Below, in pieces: positions 1 through 11,292 of a stretch of 64,000 bases of DNA (positions are counted from its first letter, which is position 1; each line of letters starts with the position of its first letter). The position numbers and the translations under genes are program-made. The notes below the pieces were generated by a model. That model was not told the origin of the DNA, ran no database searches, and worked only from the letters and a program-made list of their open reading frames with translations. The DNA is from Ophiostoma sp. CBS 140.51 (Eukaryota > Ascomycota > Sordariomycetes > Ophiostomatales > Ophiostomataceae), in assembly GCA_029298735.1 (NCBI GenBank), contig JANSLP010000006.1, positions 186,001 to 250,000 on the forward strand. Reading direction: 5' to 3'.

Positions 1-132
1 AGGAGAAGATGCGTGAGGTCATGAAGGAAGATGAGACTGGCTTGCGCTGGATGTATACTGGTGATGAAGGTTACCTCGATGCTGAGGGCTATGCCTATGT
101 CACCTGCCGGATCAAGGATCTGATTATCAGAG
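1..132 (+). pseudogene. 3' fragment of an AMP-binding acyl-CoA ligase (partial at window edge)
   Basis: The frame read from position 9 gives WMYTGDEGYLDAEGY followed by RIKDLIIRG. This is the TGD...GRIKD-I-RGGE region near the C-terminal hinge of the ANL (acyl/aryl-CoA synthetase) superfamily, which activates carboxylic acids with ATP and CoA. A normal GTGAGT donor follows at 133 and a T-rich acceptor ends at 215. The sequence after that acceptor is not the expected GGENI-Y-P-E continuation but a transcription-factor relic. The 3' third of the enzyme, with its catalytic lysine, is therefore missing here. The 5' part lies outside the window, so it cannot be said whether this was ever a full gene copy. 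The family call is firm; the substrate is unknown. Confidence 0.7.
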
Positions 133-218
133 GTGAGTTTCTACATTTTCTGCGCACAGTACAGCACAACTGCAAACGAGATTGCTCTTCCGCAATTATA
201 TTTACTTTTTTTTAGAAC

Positions 219-1541
219 AAGCTCTGGATGGCTCAAGATTGGTCTGGAAGTGCACATCGCGCAGGACCTGCAGCTGATATCAGAACCTAAAGCGACCCTT
301 GGACTTACAGCGAGCGAAGAAGAAGAGCGCCGGCGGACATTCTGGTCCATTTATCTGCTGGACAAGCTGGTCTCGTGCGGACAGGGACGCCCGCCAGCAA
401 TTGCCGACGAGGACTGCTACGTGCAACTGCCCTGCACACAGGCAGCCTTTTGTACTGGCAACATCCCGAAGACAGCGACGCTACATGCGCTGCTTGGGTG
501 GAATACCGATGCAACATCGGGAGTTGGCAGTGCTAGTGCGTTTTGGCTGGTTGTGCTATCGGGATCCGCCCTGAGCCGCTGTGCACGCTATGGACTGCAC
601 CAGCGCGATGTGCAAGACGCGCTGCCATAGGGCTCCAAGTCGGAGTTTGCCTCGCATGGCTCAACACTGCTACTGGTGGAGCATCACCTCCAGGCCGAGG
701 CGCAGCTGCAGCCTCTCTCCGCACTCGCAGACCGCTACCGTCGGCCAGACGGGACCATTGATCATGATATAGCGAGCCACATTGCGTTTGCACGCACGAC
801 ATTCCACCTAGCGTCCTGCTTCTGCGGCTCCGGAAGCTCTCCTGTCGCACGCCACCCAACTTCTTGGTGCGCTCAGCGGAGTTGTGCCTGACGCACGCGC
901 CCGCTCTTATCGAGCTGCTTCATGATGCGGCGGCGGCTGGGCTTCATGTGCAGTCGTCCTTCTACGCGTACTCTGTGGCCGTCGGACTCGCCAATCACGA
1001 ATCGGACAGTAAAATTGTTGTGGCACATCAATTGTACCTGTCGATGTGGCAAGAGATTGGACAGGTCTGGGAGCACGCATCAAAGATGGTATGTATAAGT
1101 ACAAGCAGTATACGTGCACACGTTCTCCTTTCTTCCTTTTTTTTTCATCTCATTTCCTTTTTTTTCGGATCGCCCATGCCTATGTCTGGCCTCTGTCCTG
1201 TGTGACTGTCGACAATCCACTAACGCTTCAATTAGTACTTCCAGCTGTTGCTGTTTGACAACCAGGGCCTGTCGCTTGCCCAGAGTCTCAACAACACGAT
1301 TGCTGGCGAGGAGCTGAACCCCGTCGTCGAAGCGGTGTTCTGGTCGATGGTCGACTACGACACGATGTGAAACAGCTCGGGCCCTGTCGAGACGCTGTTG
1401 GGCTCTGTGTCGATGGACCAAATCACGCTGCCCGGATCCGTCGACCTGGCGCTGTGCTTTAGTAGTGTCGACAACAACAGCGAATGCTTCCCCATCACCA
1501 CCGACAACAGGGACGCCGCGACCAATTACCCAGTGTTCTGA
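219..1541 (+). pseudogene. Broken fungal-specific (Zn2Cys6-type) transcription factor, middle-homology region only
   Basis: The frame 219-627 reads GWLKIGLEVHIAQDL, EEERRRTFWSIYLLDKL and GQGRPPAIADEDCYVQLPC, a typical Fungal_trans (PF04082) region. The DNA-binding Zn2Cys6 cluster is absent. A TAG stands in frame at 628-630, where the text before and after it still reads as one protein (RYGLHQRDVQDALP / GSKSEFASHG). A frameshift between about 815 and 864 leads into RSAELCLTHAPALIELL. A GTATGT...TTAG intron (about 1087-1233) precedes YFQLLLFDNQGLSLAQSL. A TGA lies in frame at 1368-1370 and a final TAG-free frame ends at about 1541. Such regulators often sit in the catabolic clusters they control; this one can no longer bind DNA. 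Confidence 0.75.
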
Positions 1542-1742
1542 TTCAGTGTTGCGACCCACGACCCACGATCCAGAGCTGCGAGTTCTATTTCATCAAGGGT
1601 GTTCATGCAGGTATTGGGGTTTTGTATTGATACATTGCAAACTGTGGCAAATGAAGAAGGTGGGACAATATTGGGGTGGAGTCCGGAGCAACGGCAGCCC
1701 ACAGGTCTGGGTGAAGGGCTGTTGCAACATGATTTTTTTTTA

Positions 1743-1762
1743 GGTTGGTTGGTTGGTTGGTT
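1743..1762 (+). repeat. (GGTT)5 microsatellite
   Basis: Five uninterrupted GGTT units directly follow a T8 run. Runs of this kind can fold as G-quadruplex-like structures, but only two consecutive Gs per unit are present, so any such structure would be weak. Confidence 0.8.
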
Positions 1763-3231
1763 CAAAAGGATGAGGGGCACTGGGGCGAAAGGAGGGAAGG
1801 GAGGGACGCATGGTACGACAACACGTTCGATTGCGAGTGCGATTTCAATCTCAAATGGTTTATTTTCTCGCAATTCTCGCAATTTTCGCACAAGGACAAA
1901 AGGCAAACGAACAACAGAACGACAGAAATTGAATCCAAATTTTCCAAGTGAAAAGAAGAGCGGTTTTGGCAATATGTTGTGCCGATCTTGGATGCTGCTC
2001 ATCGGAAGAAGAGCCTTGTGCTCGAAATTCTTTTTGTTCTGCGCTTCGTTTTCGTTTTTCGATTTCTTCCCCTTCCCTGGCCCATTCCGGGAAGGTCACC
2101 CATCGGAAAGCTGGCGTTCCGGTCATCGAAGACTGGGCGCTCCCTATGAGTTTCCTTGGCGGCTCAGCAGGGCGGCAGATGGACGCTGGTACCCCAATTT
2201 CGCTTCCCTTGCTTCTTGGTGTTTCGTAGCATCTTTTTTATTGTGTATCCCCGCTTGTTCTCCGCACGCCTGTCCGCGATCGTTGGGCTTTTGTTGGTGT
2301 GATGAATGCCGTGATGACTCGCGTCTCTTCCGTGATACCTCACGATCAGACGGCCTGAAGACGGATTGGCGACGGATTGGCGACGAATTGGGAGACGGAC
2401 AATTGCCTTTATGCATATCCGTGTTTTTGTGATATTCGTACCCCTTACTGTCCCCTTGTCTAGTCAGCTGTCAACAATCCGATTCCGGGAGACCGTAGGA
2501 ATGGCGATGCGGGCGATGGCAGCCTTAGCATGTTGTCAGGATTGTTGAGTTTAGCACACTGAATGTACAGGTTCCAAAGTACCATGTGAAAAAAGAGAGA
2601 CCCAAAAAAGTCCCGTTCTTGCGTTACTCCGCACCCCGTCCACTACGCGACCCCCCTTTCGCCCCCTGCCCTGTTTTCTGGCTGGTCTTTGCTGTCCGCT
2701 AGGTGGATCTATTCAGTCCGCAATGTCAGAGAGTTGACGGACAAACGGGGCATGGACCAATCATCAGTTGTCTTTCTTGCAAAACATGGAGACATAGTAG
2801 ACAATCATGGAGACTATCATGGAGACTGTCTCGACCGCCTCGAGCGCTGTGACTGCGACCCATTAATTTGTTGGGGCAGCGCAAAAAAGAACAAGAAAAA
2901 GTAAAGAAAATAGGAGGAAGTAAGGCCAGTCCGGGGACAGTCCGGGGTGCGTACTTTTTTGGTTGCTTTTGCTCCTTCTTTGGCCTGGGGAGGCTGTATC
3001 CACAGGCTGGTTGGATGGTTGGTTGGACCACGTATGTGTACAGGCCAGACTGGAGATGGTCCAGATGCATGACGACTGTCCGTATGCCCGTAGTACTGGG
3101 GAATGGAAATTGTCCACATACGTCGTGTAAGTCCAGGTCTTGCCTGGTCTTGGACACACAAATAAGATAAAATAAGAAAATACTCCAGACTTGGACAGGA
3201 CAATGGATCCGGGGGAGGGAGATGTGAATTG

Positions 3232-3238
3232 TATAAAG
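3232..3238 (+). promoter_or_regulatory. TATA-box candidate of the GPR1/FUN34-type gene
   Basis: TATAAAG lies 225 bp before the start codon at 3463. It is the best TATA match in this promoter, but no transcription start site can be seen directly. Confidence 0.4.
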
Positions 3239-3380
3239 AGTAATGGGAATCCGGGGAATAAGGTTTTCGAAGGATCTGGCACTTCTCCAGAGTCATCAAC
3301 TTTCAGACTTTTTAATTCTTGCACTCATTTTAAATAAAAGACTCTCAGTCTATTTTATCTGTCACCTTTTTTCCTTGGAC

Positions 3381-3452
3381 ATCATCATCAACATCATCAT
3401 CAACATCATCATCAACATCATCATCAACATCATCATCAACATCATCTTCAAC
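3381..3452 (+). repeat. 12-bp tandem repeat (ATCATCATCAAC)x6 in the 5' leader
   Basis: Six head-to-tail 12-bp units, the last with one mismatch (ATCATCTTCAAC), end 10 bp before the start codon at 3463. The array has no stop in the frame that reads SSSTSSST-like codons but no ATG of its own. It is best read as an unstructured CA/TC-rich 5' leader of the transporter gene. Confidence 0.9.
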
Positions 3453-3462
3453 CATCATCACC

Positions 3463-4485
3463 ATGGCTGAGTACGAGAACGTCCGAGCGAATGGCAACGG
3501 CGCCAGCTCCGATGCTGAGAAGGGCCAGATGGAGGCTCTCCGTGAGATCGCAACCAACCGCAGTGTTGTCATGAGCGCTGAGCAGTTTGAGAAGCTGTAT
3601 CTGTCGCCGCACAACAAGGTCAAGGGCGAGCTCCGTCAGACCTACGGTAACCCGACTCCGATGTAAGTCGACATCTTCATCCATCATCCATCGTCCATCG
3701 TCCATCACCAGATCAACATTTTCTCTCTCTTCTTTTCATCTTTCATCGATGCTAACGACGTTTAGGGCCCTTATCGGCTTCCTTATGTGCCTTCAGCCTT
3801 TGTCCTGCACGCTCATGGGCTGGCGTGGTGCCAGCAACTTTGCTGCTTCTATCATGTAAGCATCTGACCCCCTCCCCTTTGTTGTGACAAAAGTCTTACT
3901 AACCTATATTTTTCTTCTCTCACTCCTTACAGTCCTGCGTACTTCTTCTTCGGCGGTCTCCTCATGTTCATCACCGGTCTTCTCGAATGGGTGCTTGGCA
4001 ACAGCTTCCCCTCCATCGTCTTCACTGCTTTCGGTTGTTTCTGGTTCACCTTTGGCGGTATTCTCTGCCCCAGCTTTGGCACCTACGGCTTCTACGCGGC
4101 TGCTGGTGACGCTGCTAGCACAGGTCTCGCTGCCAAGGGTTTCAACGCCAGTCTCGGCTTCTTCCTCGTGGCCTTTGGCTTATTCACTGCCATTCTCTTC
4201 ATCTGTTCCCTCCGCACCAACGTTGTCTTCGTCATTATCTTCTTGACACTCATCCCGGCTTTTGCTTGCCTGGGTGCTGCCTTCTGGTACCAGGCTGAGG
4301 ACCTCGCCGGCACCGTCGACAAAGTGACGACACTGTTCGAGGCGGCCGGTGCTATTCTGTTTGTCACTTGCGCATGTGGCTGGTACATTCTGCTGTCCAT
4401 CATGCTCGCCATTGTCGACTTCCCGATCCAGCTTCCCGTCGGTGACCTGTCCACGGTCATCAAGGGCAAGTCTGACAGACGTTAG
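3463..4485 (+). CDS. GPR1/FUN34/YaaH family acetate/ammonium-type transporter
   Basis: Three exons (3463-3662, 3766-3855, 3933-4485) encode 280 aa. Introns are GTAAGT...TTTAG with branch GCTAAC, and GTAAGC...TTACAG. The spliced protein carries the family signature NPTPMALIGFLM at the first membrane segment, then six hydrophobic segments (for example YFFFGGLLMFITGLLEW, FLVAFGLFTAILFICSL, ILFVTCACGWYILLSIML). The N-terminus of about 55 residues is cytosolic and hydrophilic, as in Saccharomyces Ady2/Ato and Aspergillus AcpA. The family imports acetate and related short monocarboxylates at the plasma membrane; some members are tied to ammonia export. The gene is intact and has strong codon bias. 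It stands beside relics of an acyl-CoA ligase and next to an aldehyde dehydrogenase. The family is firm; the exact substrate is not. Confidence 0.93.
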
Positions 4486-5026
4486 GAAGTTTGACATGGT
4501 CTGTGCACAACATAATATAGTTGTTGGGGCATGTTGATGCGAGAAAGAATCACGGTGCTGGGAGAACGTGGGAAGTTCGGACGAGCGGAATTGTGGTGAA
4601 AGGCTCGAGGTTGAGCTAAAGGAGGCTCTCAAGATTGTCTTTTTGATAATACCCATTGGCAAGGTTGGGGAAAGGTTGTTTGGATGTTGAACTGACGTTC
4701 AAACTGAAAGTATACTAATTATCGGAGGAGTTACACAAGTTGTCTCTCCATGATCGTTGCAAGCTTACTGGGTGGCATATCCCGAGGTTGAGCAGCCTCG
4801 TTTGCAACAGCCGCGACAACCGAGATTCGGGGCTATCCTAGAAGAACTACACGAAAATGCAAAAACTCCTCCAATTTGGCTTGGCACTCTGTCCAGAATT
4901 GAATTCTATGTACTGAAGCGGCGATCGTTTGTGATACTTGGAGAAATCCAGTAGATGCATATGCATGATCGTGATGATGGATGCTTTTAAAATCTCGGGG
5001 ATATTCCGGCATTGAGATAGCGCGAT

Positions 5027-5095
5027 CTGGGGAAACCGACCCTGGGGAAACCGACCCTGGGGAACAGAATCTGGGACACAGAATCTGGGGGACAG
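5027..5095 (+). repeat. Degenerate 14-15-bp tandem repeat
   Basis: Two exact copies of CTGGGGAAACCGACC (5027-5041, 5042-5056) are followed by CTGGGGAACAGAAT, CTGGGACACAGAAT and CTGGGGGACAG. The array is short and decayed. It lies between the transporter and the aldehyde dehydrogenase gene. Confidence 0.85.
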
Positions 5096-6497
5096 TAGGG
5101 TCCATGACGTCCATGCGAAGCTTGTGCTCGGCATCGAATGCCGGCAGTCGTTCGTTCGTTCCCACATCGTGTCCGACACGTATTCGTATCCTGCGACTGC
5201 CTCCCTTTAATGTCACTTGAAATGTTGTTCTCTGACTGACGTCGTCTCTTTACACGCTCTTCCCATCCCCAACAACATTGCTCGCTCATTTCTCGGCGCC
5301 ATTCATTTGCATTCATGCGTCTTGAAGGACACTTTTACTATTGTGACGCCTTATGTTGTGATATGCTCTTGGGGTTTCATCGCCAAGTCATGCTTCCTCT
5401 CGATGCACTTTCATCTCTCTATTTTCCTATTCGGATACAAGGTTATGTTCTTGCCAGGATCGGGATTCAAAAAAGGGGTCAAGAATTATGTGACAGAGCA
5501 TGGTCGGGACTTTGTTTACAAGACTCCCTTGCGTTCAATTTCTGCCACCTTATGCAATATCCAGGTGAGTTGGCAGCTGTCGGTGTCTGTTGGAGACGTT
5601 TGGCATCTGTTGGTAGTGCGCTATCCGATAATAGCGTGTAGCTTTTGCCCGACTGCCAACAGACATGGACGCTCTGTCTCCTCCTGCCTCCTTTCCAGGA
5701 ATGCGGCCGCGTTGGTCCTTGTGATTGTTGGACTGGGCATGATTGTCCTATTTTAGATTTGGCTGGCTGACTCCCAACGCTTGGCCCTGATGGTTGGCCC
5801 AGGCCCTGTGAAAGGGAGGGCTGGGACTCCCGTTCTGTATATGATCTACCCTTCCGCAAGCCACCAATATCACCCGTCCGCATCCAACAGACGAAGAAAC
5901 GGAATCAACGCCGGAATCCACACACCGGCAGCGAAACACGGCTTCCAACAACGCACACGGACGACGGAAAGAAGAGGTCCGGAAAGGTTGGACCTCCTCT
6001 TTGCTCCTCCTTGCTCCTCCTTGCTCCCCTTTTTCTTTGTTTTAATGCTTCTTGGCGCTACTCGGCGCGTTTCTCAGCGCTTCCCATGATTGTTGTTTTT
6101 CCACATCGTGCGGGGTATGACTAGGCTAACATTGTACTAGCTATTGTGCTGGGCACAAATCACCAACAGAGAAGGGATTTGCGGACCATCGGATAGAAGG
6201 ACGGCGTTCGGACCCGCTGATAAAGATTGCACACCCCGTGAAATCGAGCGCGGCATATCGATACGGGAAGGCCAACAACAGGAGACCGCGACGAAAGAGG
6301 GCCAAACGACGACCAACAGAGGGCGAAAAAGAAAAAAAGAAGAAGAGGAAGAAGAAAAGAAAGATAGGCTCGATAATGACGTGAATGGTCACACCCAGCA
6401 TGAACCGCAATCCGCATGAACCACATTGACACTCAGTGCGGGCACTTCGTGAGGTCTTTCCCGCGGGCTGTCACGAGGAGTACTCAGTATTAGTAGC

Positions 6498-6504
6498 TAT
6501 ATAG
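6498..6504 (+). promoter_or_regulatory. TATA-box candidate of the aldehyde dehydrogenase gene
   Basis: TATATAG lies 178 bp upstream of the start codon at 6682, at a distance usual for fungal TATA boxes. No start-site evidence is available. Confidence 0.4.
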
Positions 6505-6681
6505 GACCCTTAATATATGACGATGCGTACCCTCAACCCCAGGAGTAGAATCAGAGCAGAATCCATTCTCAGAAACTAATAATCACCAGTGTTGAGCAAT
6601 TTCTCTAGTTTTTTTTCTTTGTTTTATTTTCTTTCTCAGTCTATCACGCTTCACGACCAGATACCCGACCCTGTGCCCACT

Positions 6682-8242
6682 ATGGCCACCACCACCGTCA
6701 CCATCAACGGCAACGGCACTGACGCCGCGGCCAAGCCCTCCATCAGCTTCACGGACAACTTTGTCCAGATTATCGATGGCAAGGCATCACCCACCAAGGA
6801 GTCCCGGCACGGCCTCAACCCGGCCAACAAGCAGGCCAAGGCCTCTGTGCCCGTGGCCACCAAGGAGGATCTCGACCGTGCCACCGAGGCCGGCAAGAAG
6901 GCCTTCAAGGCCTGGTCCAAGGTCCCCTACGAAGAGCGTCGCGCCAAGGTGCTCGCCTACTGCGATGCTATGGAGGCTCTGCACACTGAGTTCCGCGAGC
7001 TTCTGACTTCGGAGCAGGGCAAGCCTGTAAGTTAAACGTAAAGACAGACCATACGATGTATAGCTGAATGTATACTAATATTTGCCTTGCCTGCTCTAGA
7101 TCCCCCAGGCTACCGCCGAGACTGACGCCGCCATCTACTGGATGCGCGCCATAGCCGATATCAAGCTGCCCGAGGACGTGATTGAGGACAACGAGAAGCG
7201 CTCCGTCGTGACGCGCTACGTGCCGCTGGGTGTTGTCGGTGCCATTGTGCCCTGGAACTTCCCCCTACTGTTGGCAACGGGCAAGCTGGCTCCTGCTCTG
7301 CTGACCGGCAACGTCATCATTATCAAGCCCTCTCCCTTCACACCCTACTGTGGCCTCAAGCTCGTTGAGCTTGCCCAGCAGTTCTTCCCTCCTGGTGTTG
7401 TCCAGTCCCTGAGCGGTGACGACAACCTCGGCCCCTGGCTGACCAGCCACGAGGGCATCGACAAGATCTCCTTCACTGGCTCGACCAACACGGGCAAGCT
7501 CGTCGTCAAGAGTGCCAGCGCCACCCTCAAGCGCGTAACCCTCGAGCTCGGTGGCAACGACCCTGCCATCGTTCTGCCGGACGTCGATGTCGACAAGGTC
7601 GCTGAGAAGATTGCCTTCTTCGCCTTCCTCAACTCGGGTCAGATCTGCCTCAACCTCAAGCGTATCTACGTGCACGAGTCCATCTTTGATGAGTTCCGCG
7701 ACGCTCTTGTCAAGCACGTCAAGGCCTTCTCCTTTGGCGACGGCTCCAAGGAGGGAATCTCGCACGGTCCCCTGCAGAACAAGATGCAATTTGACCGCGT
7801 CAAGACCTTCTTTGACGACATTGAGAGCCAGGGCTGGAAGGTCGCCGTCGGCGGCAAGATTACGCCCTCGGATGGCTTCTTTGTCAACCCCACCATCATT
7901 GACCGCCCGCCCGAGAACTCGCGCATTGTCGTCGAGGAGCCTTTTGGCCCCATTGTCCCCCTTCTGTCCTACAAGACCGAGGAGGAGGTCATTGACCGCG
8001 CCAACAACACCAAGATGGGTCTCGGTGCCTCCGTGTGGTGCAACGACATCAAGAAGGCCGAGCGCATTGCCAAGGAGATGCAGGCCGGTACTGTCTGGAT
8101 CAACACCCACTTTGACTTGTCGCCGGCGGCGCCGTTTGGTGGCCACAAGGAGAGCGGTATCGGTACTGAGTGGGGTACCAACGGTCTCAAGGGCTTCTGC
8201 AACGTCCAGACCCTGTTCCTGAACAAGGCCATTGCCAGCTAG
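6682..8242 (+). CDS. Aldehyde dehydrogenase (NAD(P)+), class I/II type
   Basis: Two exons (6682-7026, 7100-8242) encode 495 aa, the usual ALDH length. The intron is GTAAGT...CTCTAG with branch ACTAAT. Visible motifs are PWNFP (cofactor cleft), FTGSTNTGK (Rossmann loop), ELGGNDP with the general base Glu at about residue 264, the catalytic Cys at about residue 298 in NSGQICL, and EEPFGPIVP. It oxidises aldehydes to acids in the cytosol. Subfamilies with GQIC rather than GQRC include plant-type and catabolic aldehyde dehydrogenases. The ATG at 6682 (context CACTATGG) is preferred over an in-frame ATG-like start at 6589, which lies in a T/C-rich leader. The gene appears intact between a transporter gene and a dead alcohol dehydrogenase, so it may now serve a general aldehyde detoxification role. 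Substrate not determinable. Confidence 0.95.
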
Positions 8243-8847
8243 AGGACATGAGGAGAGCCAAGGAGAAAAAAAATAATAATCATGCACTCAGATAGCGATA
8301 GTTTCTAGTCACATATTCAAGAATGCAGACTAATTAAATCAAACTATGAATGAAGCAGTGGAAATTGACGAAAACGAAGTGGGAGAATATCAAACGAATA
8401 AATAATCACCACTTGGCGGGGTTGCTGCATCCAGGACACTTAAACTTTGTTGGCCGTTGACTTTGTCATCCTTGGCAATGCTCAAAGTGGGATAACCGCA
8501 GCCTATTCTTTACCATTAGTTGTCGAGTCATGGGGAACTCACGGCCATGACACGCGACGTTCACAATGATAGCAATAAATATGCCCCATAGAAAAGTAGT
8601 AGATAACGATTCCTTTCTCCACCTGCGTGTAATTCGGGCAAAATTCATTGGCGTCAATTTCTCCACAAACAAAACGACTAACACTAACAGTTCACTAACA
8701 CGAAACGATAAAATACGACATAGCCGAGTTGCACTTCCACACTTTGTTTTTACACGTCAAATATCGTCTTGTTCTCGTTAGCTAACAGCATTCTCCTTCA
8801 CATGTTTCCAAACTCCCCAACTCCCGCACTCATCTTCCTTGAAACAA
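8243..8847. other. Intergenic between convergent genes
   Basis: This holds the 3' ends of the aldehyde dehydrogenase (plus strand) and of the alcohol dehydrogenase relic (minus strand). It is AT-richer than the flanks, with AATAAA-like motifs near 8397. No gene is seen. Confidence 0.6.
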
Positions 8848-9947
8848 TTACCACAGCAGAATCGGCTTGATCGTGACACCGTCCTCCATGTCACGGACGG
8901 CCTTGAGGTAGTCCTTGACCTGTGAGGTGTTAGAACTAAGGAAACAATAAAATCAATACGATGGGGAAACATGCAGGATAGAACTTGATGAGACGGTTAA
9001 CGGGGAACTTGGAGCTCTTGTACCAAGAGATCATCTGGGGAATGTACTAAAAGAGTGTTAGCTATGTACGGTAATCAACTGGAATATAGGACGATCAGCT
9101 AGGCTTTCTTGCTCAGGGTAGACGCCACCCTCCATGCTGCCCATGAGCTGCTTGCCAGTCACCATGTAGGGAACGATCTGGACCTCAAAACCGGCATCCA
9201 TCGGTGCAACACCCAGCAGAATCATCTTGCCCTGTTTGGCCATGAACTCGACGCCTTGCTGAATCAGAGGAGTTACGCCCGTGGCGTCCACACTGATGGT
9301 GCTGCCAGAGCCGCCGGTGATGTTGCGGATCTCATCAACGAGCGTGCCAGACAGCTCCGAGGTGTTGACGACATGCGTGGCACCCAGGATCTTGGCCAAC
9401 TCGAGACGGCTAGCCACGCGGCCAATGCCAATGATGTTGCGGCAGCCCGTGAGCTTGGCAGCCATAATGGCAGACTACCGACGCCGCCCAGACCAATGAC
9501 GGCAACCTTGTTGTTGGGACCGGCCTGGCCGAGCTGTGTAATGGTACCGGCGCCGGTCTGGATACCGCAGCCAAGGGGTGCAAACATACTCAGCTCCTCC
9601 CGGCTGTTGACAAGGTGCGTCACCTTGACCATGGACGTCTCTTGGACGCGTGTGTGCTGGGCAAGGCTGGACTGGCCGAAGAAGGAGCCACCGATGGCCT
9701 TGCTAGGCTCGTCTTTGGAGCCGGGGAAAGCTTCCTTGTTACCGACAAAATTGAGCTCGGTGAACTTGTGACAGTAGCCAGGGGCACCAAACTGGCAGTT
9801 GTGGCACTGCGTGCAGAAGGCAAAAGACAGCAAAACGGCATCACCAGGTTGCACCTTGGTGACGATGCTGATGGGCTCGAGAATCCACTTTCTCTTACCC
9901 TCGACAGGGTCGTGGCACACAATGGCCTGGGTTGCTGAGGCCTTCAT
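8848..9947 (-). pseudogene. Zinc-dependent (aryl-type) alcohol dehydrogenase, MDR family, broken
   Basis: From the ATG at 9947 the minus strand reads MKASATQAIVCHDPVEGKRK and then, after ISI, jumps straight to VTKVQPGDAVLLSFAFC. About 70 residues expected in between are missing, including the first catalytic zinc ligand (GVCHTD) and GHEGAG (junction near 9860-9868). The structural-zinc cysteines (FCTQCHNCQFGAPGYC) remain. The Rossmann motif GLGGVG is followed by a one-base frameshift near 9470-9480; the proper frame resumes at IMAAKLTGCRNIIGIGR. The intron before YIPQMISWYKSS (acceptor TTTTAG) has no GT donor: GAAAGC stands where GTAAGC would be expected. The last intron uses a GCATGT donor. 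The C-terminus VKDYLKAV...KPILLW ends at 8848. Relatives oxidise benzyl, cinnamyl or terpenoid alcohols; this copy cannot. Confidence 0.85.
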
Positions 9948-11292
9948 TGTGATGGTAGTATTGTGAAAGACGTATATAAAAAAAAAGACAGAAGACTGAT
10001 AGCAGGATGACAGGTGGAGTATGGATGGTCTTGGTATTGAGCGTAATACTTTTGAAGAAGAAAAGATGGACAAGGATAGACAAGGGAGGACGATGAGGAT
10101 ATGATCTATCGAACCTTGATGTCTGGATATCTAAAGTAAAGACCGTACATAAGGACACTTTAAGACAATTTCAAAAGGGCCGACCGCACCGGAGGCGTCC
10201 GTTTTCAGTCCGCCTGCAGCCGGCGTCGTTACATTGTTCTCCATTGGGAAGGATTGTGAAGGGTCTCCAGTCCGCCGGCCAGCAGCAAAATATCCCCCAA
10301 TAAGGCCCGCAAAACGTCCCGCTGGCTCCATGACATTGCTCTCTTGCAACGGAAAGAGCAACAGTTCAACCTTAGATCTAACATCACTATCTTGCAGTTG
10401 AACATGCACTCTGACACACGCGAACGTTCTCTAGGTTGCACGAAGATGCACTCCAGAGGCTCAACTACTTCGACTTACACCGGATAGCGTGTGCAACCCC
10501 TCCAAGTGGGTGTGGGGCGTGGGGTATCTATGAGTTGCAGTCTGACGGCCCGTCAGTTGAGAACCCAAACCAACACCAAATCCAGCCTCCATCGCACCTT
10601 CCTTTAGCGAACATCCGCCCCGCTCCGTCTTCCCCGCACTCCGCTTCCCCGCATTTTGACATCCCGCATCGCGGACCGCACCTTTCCACCCATTAGGAAG
10701 GCGCGCTGTGTTTATCAACTTTCGTTCTGAACTTCTGAGTATGAAATGGTACCAGTTTATGGTTATCATTGCACGGAGTTGTCAACCGGTGTCAGCATCT
10801 TTACTTCTTTTCGTCGATTTTCTTGCTTTTTCGTCTTCTTTGCGTCTTTCTGTCTTTGTCTGTTGGTAACGGATAGCGAACGGACAGAGCTGGGGGTATG
10901 CAGAGCCGCATGCCGCACCGCACTCTGCCGTTGCCTCCATCTCCTCCTCCTCCTTTCCCCCAAACTGCAAGGCAGTTGTGATGTGTAATATCAGCACGGA
11001 GAACAGGGTCGGAGCCAAGGCCAAGGACGGCGTCAATGGTGTTTCCGTGGATTCTGAATGGAGCTCAATGGGGAACAATGGGTTTTCGAAAGAGCTTTTA
11101 ACTGCCGGCTTCCCTCGCTCGAGAAGGATTCAATTTTCCATTTCCGGCATCAAGGCATTTCATTCACATTCAACACAATCGACAACAACGTCTGCCACAG
11201 TAAGTACCACGCACACTGTTGTATTGAGCTCTAAGCGAGTTTCAAGACTTGGACAGACTCTACACTTTTGCTCGAAGAATCATCCACAGAGT
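9948..11292. other. Former divergent promoter region, no gene seen
   Basis: This stretch lies between the head-to-head relics of the alcohol dehydrogenase and the LDI-like protein. A GTAAGT donor after CCACA at about 11200 could belong to the first exon of the LDI-like relic. No start codon could be linked to that exon with confidence. Confidence 0.5.

Larger units (their letters stand above)
1542..3380. other. Intergenic, no gene seen
   Basis: No ORF here resembles a known protein or shows the codon bias of neighbouring genes. The stretch contains a perfect (GGTT)5 run at 1743-1762, several T-rich tracts, and the putative promoter of the downstream GPR1/FUN34-type gene. Confidence 0.6.
4486..6681. 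other. Intergenic, no gene seen
   Basis: Apart from a short degenerate tandem repeat (5027-5095) and the TATA-like box of the aldehyde dehydrogenase gene, this stretch shows no coding sequence that I can support. ORFs of 60-179 codons occur on both strands but have no codon bias, no recognisable domain and no splice-consistent extension. Confidence 0.6.

Noticed and set aside
6589..6681. N-terminal extension of aldehyde dehydrogenase that looks like a signal peptide
   Set aside because: The hydrophobic look comes from a T-rich leader; the start at 6682 gives normal family length.
7265..8287. Minus-strand ORF of 340 codons over aldehyde dehydrogenase
   Set aside because: Shadow of a strongly biased gene; the sense protein is complete with all motifs.
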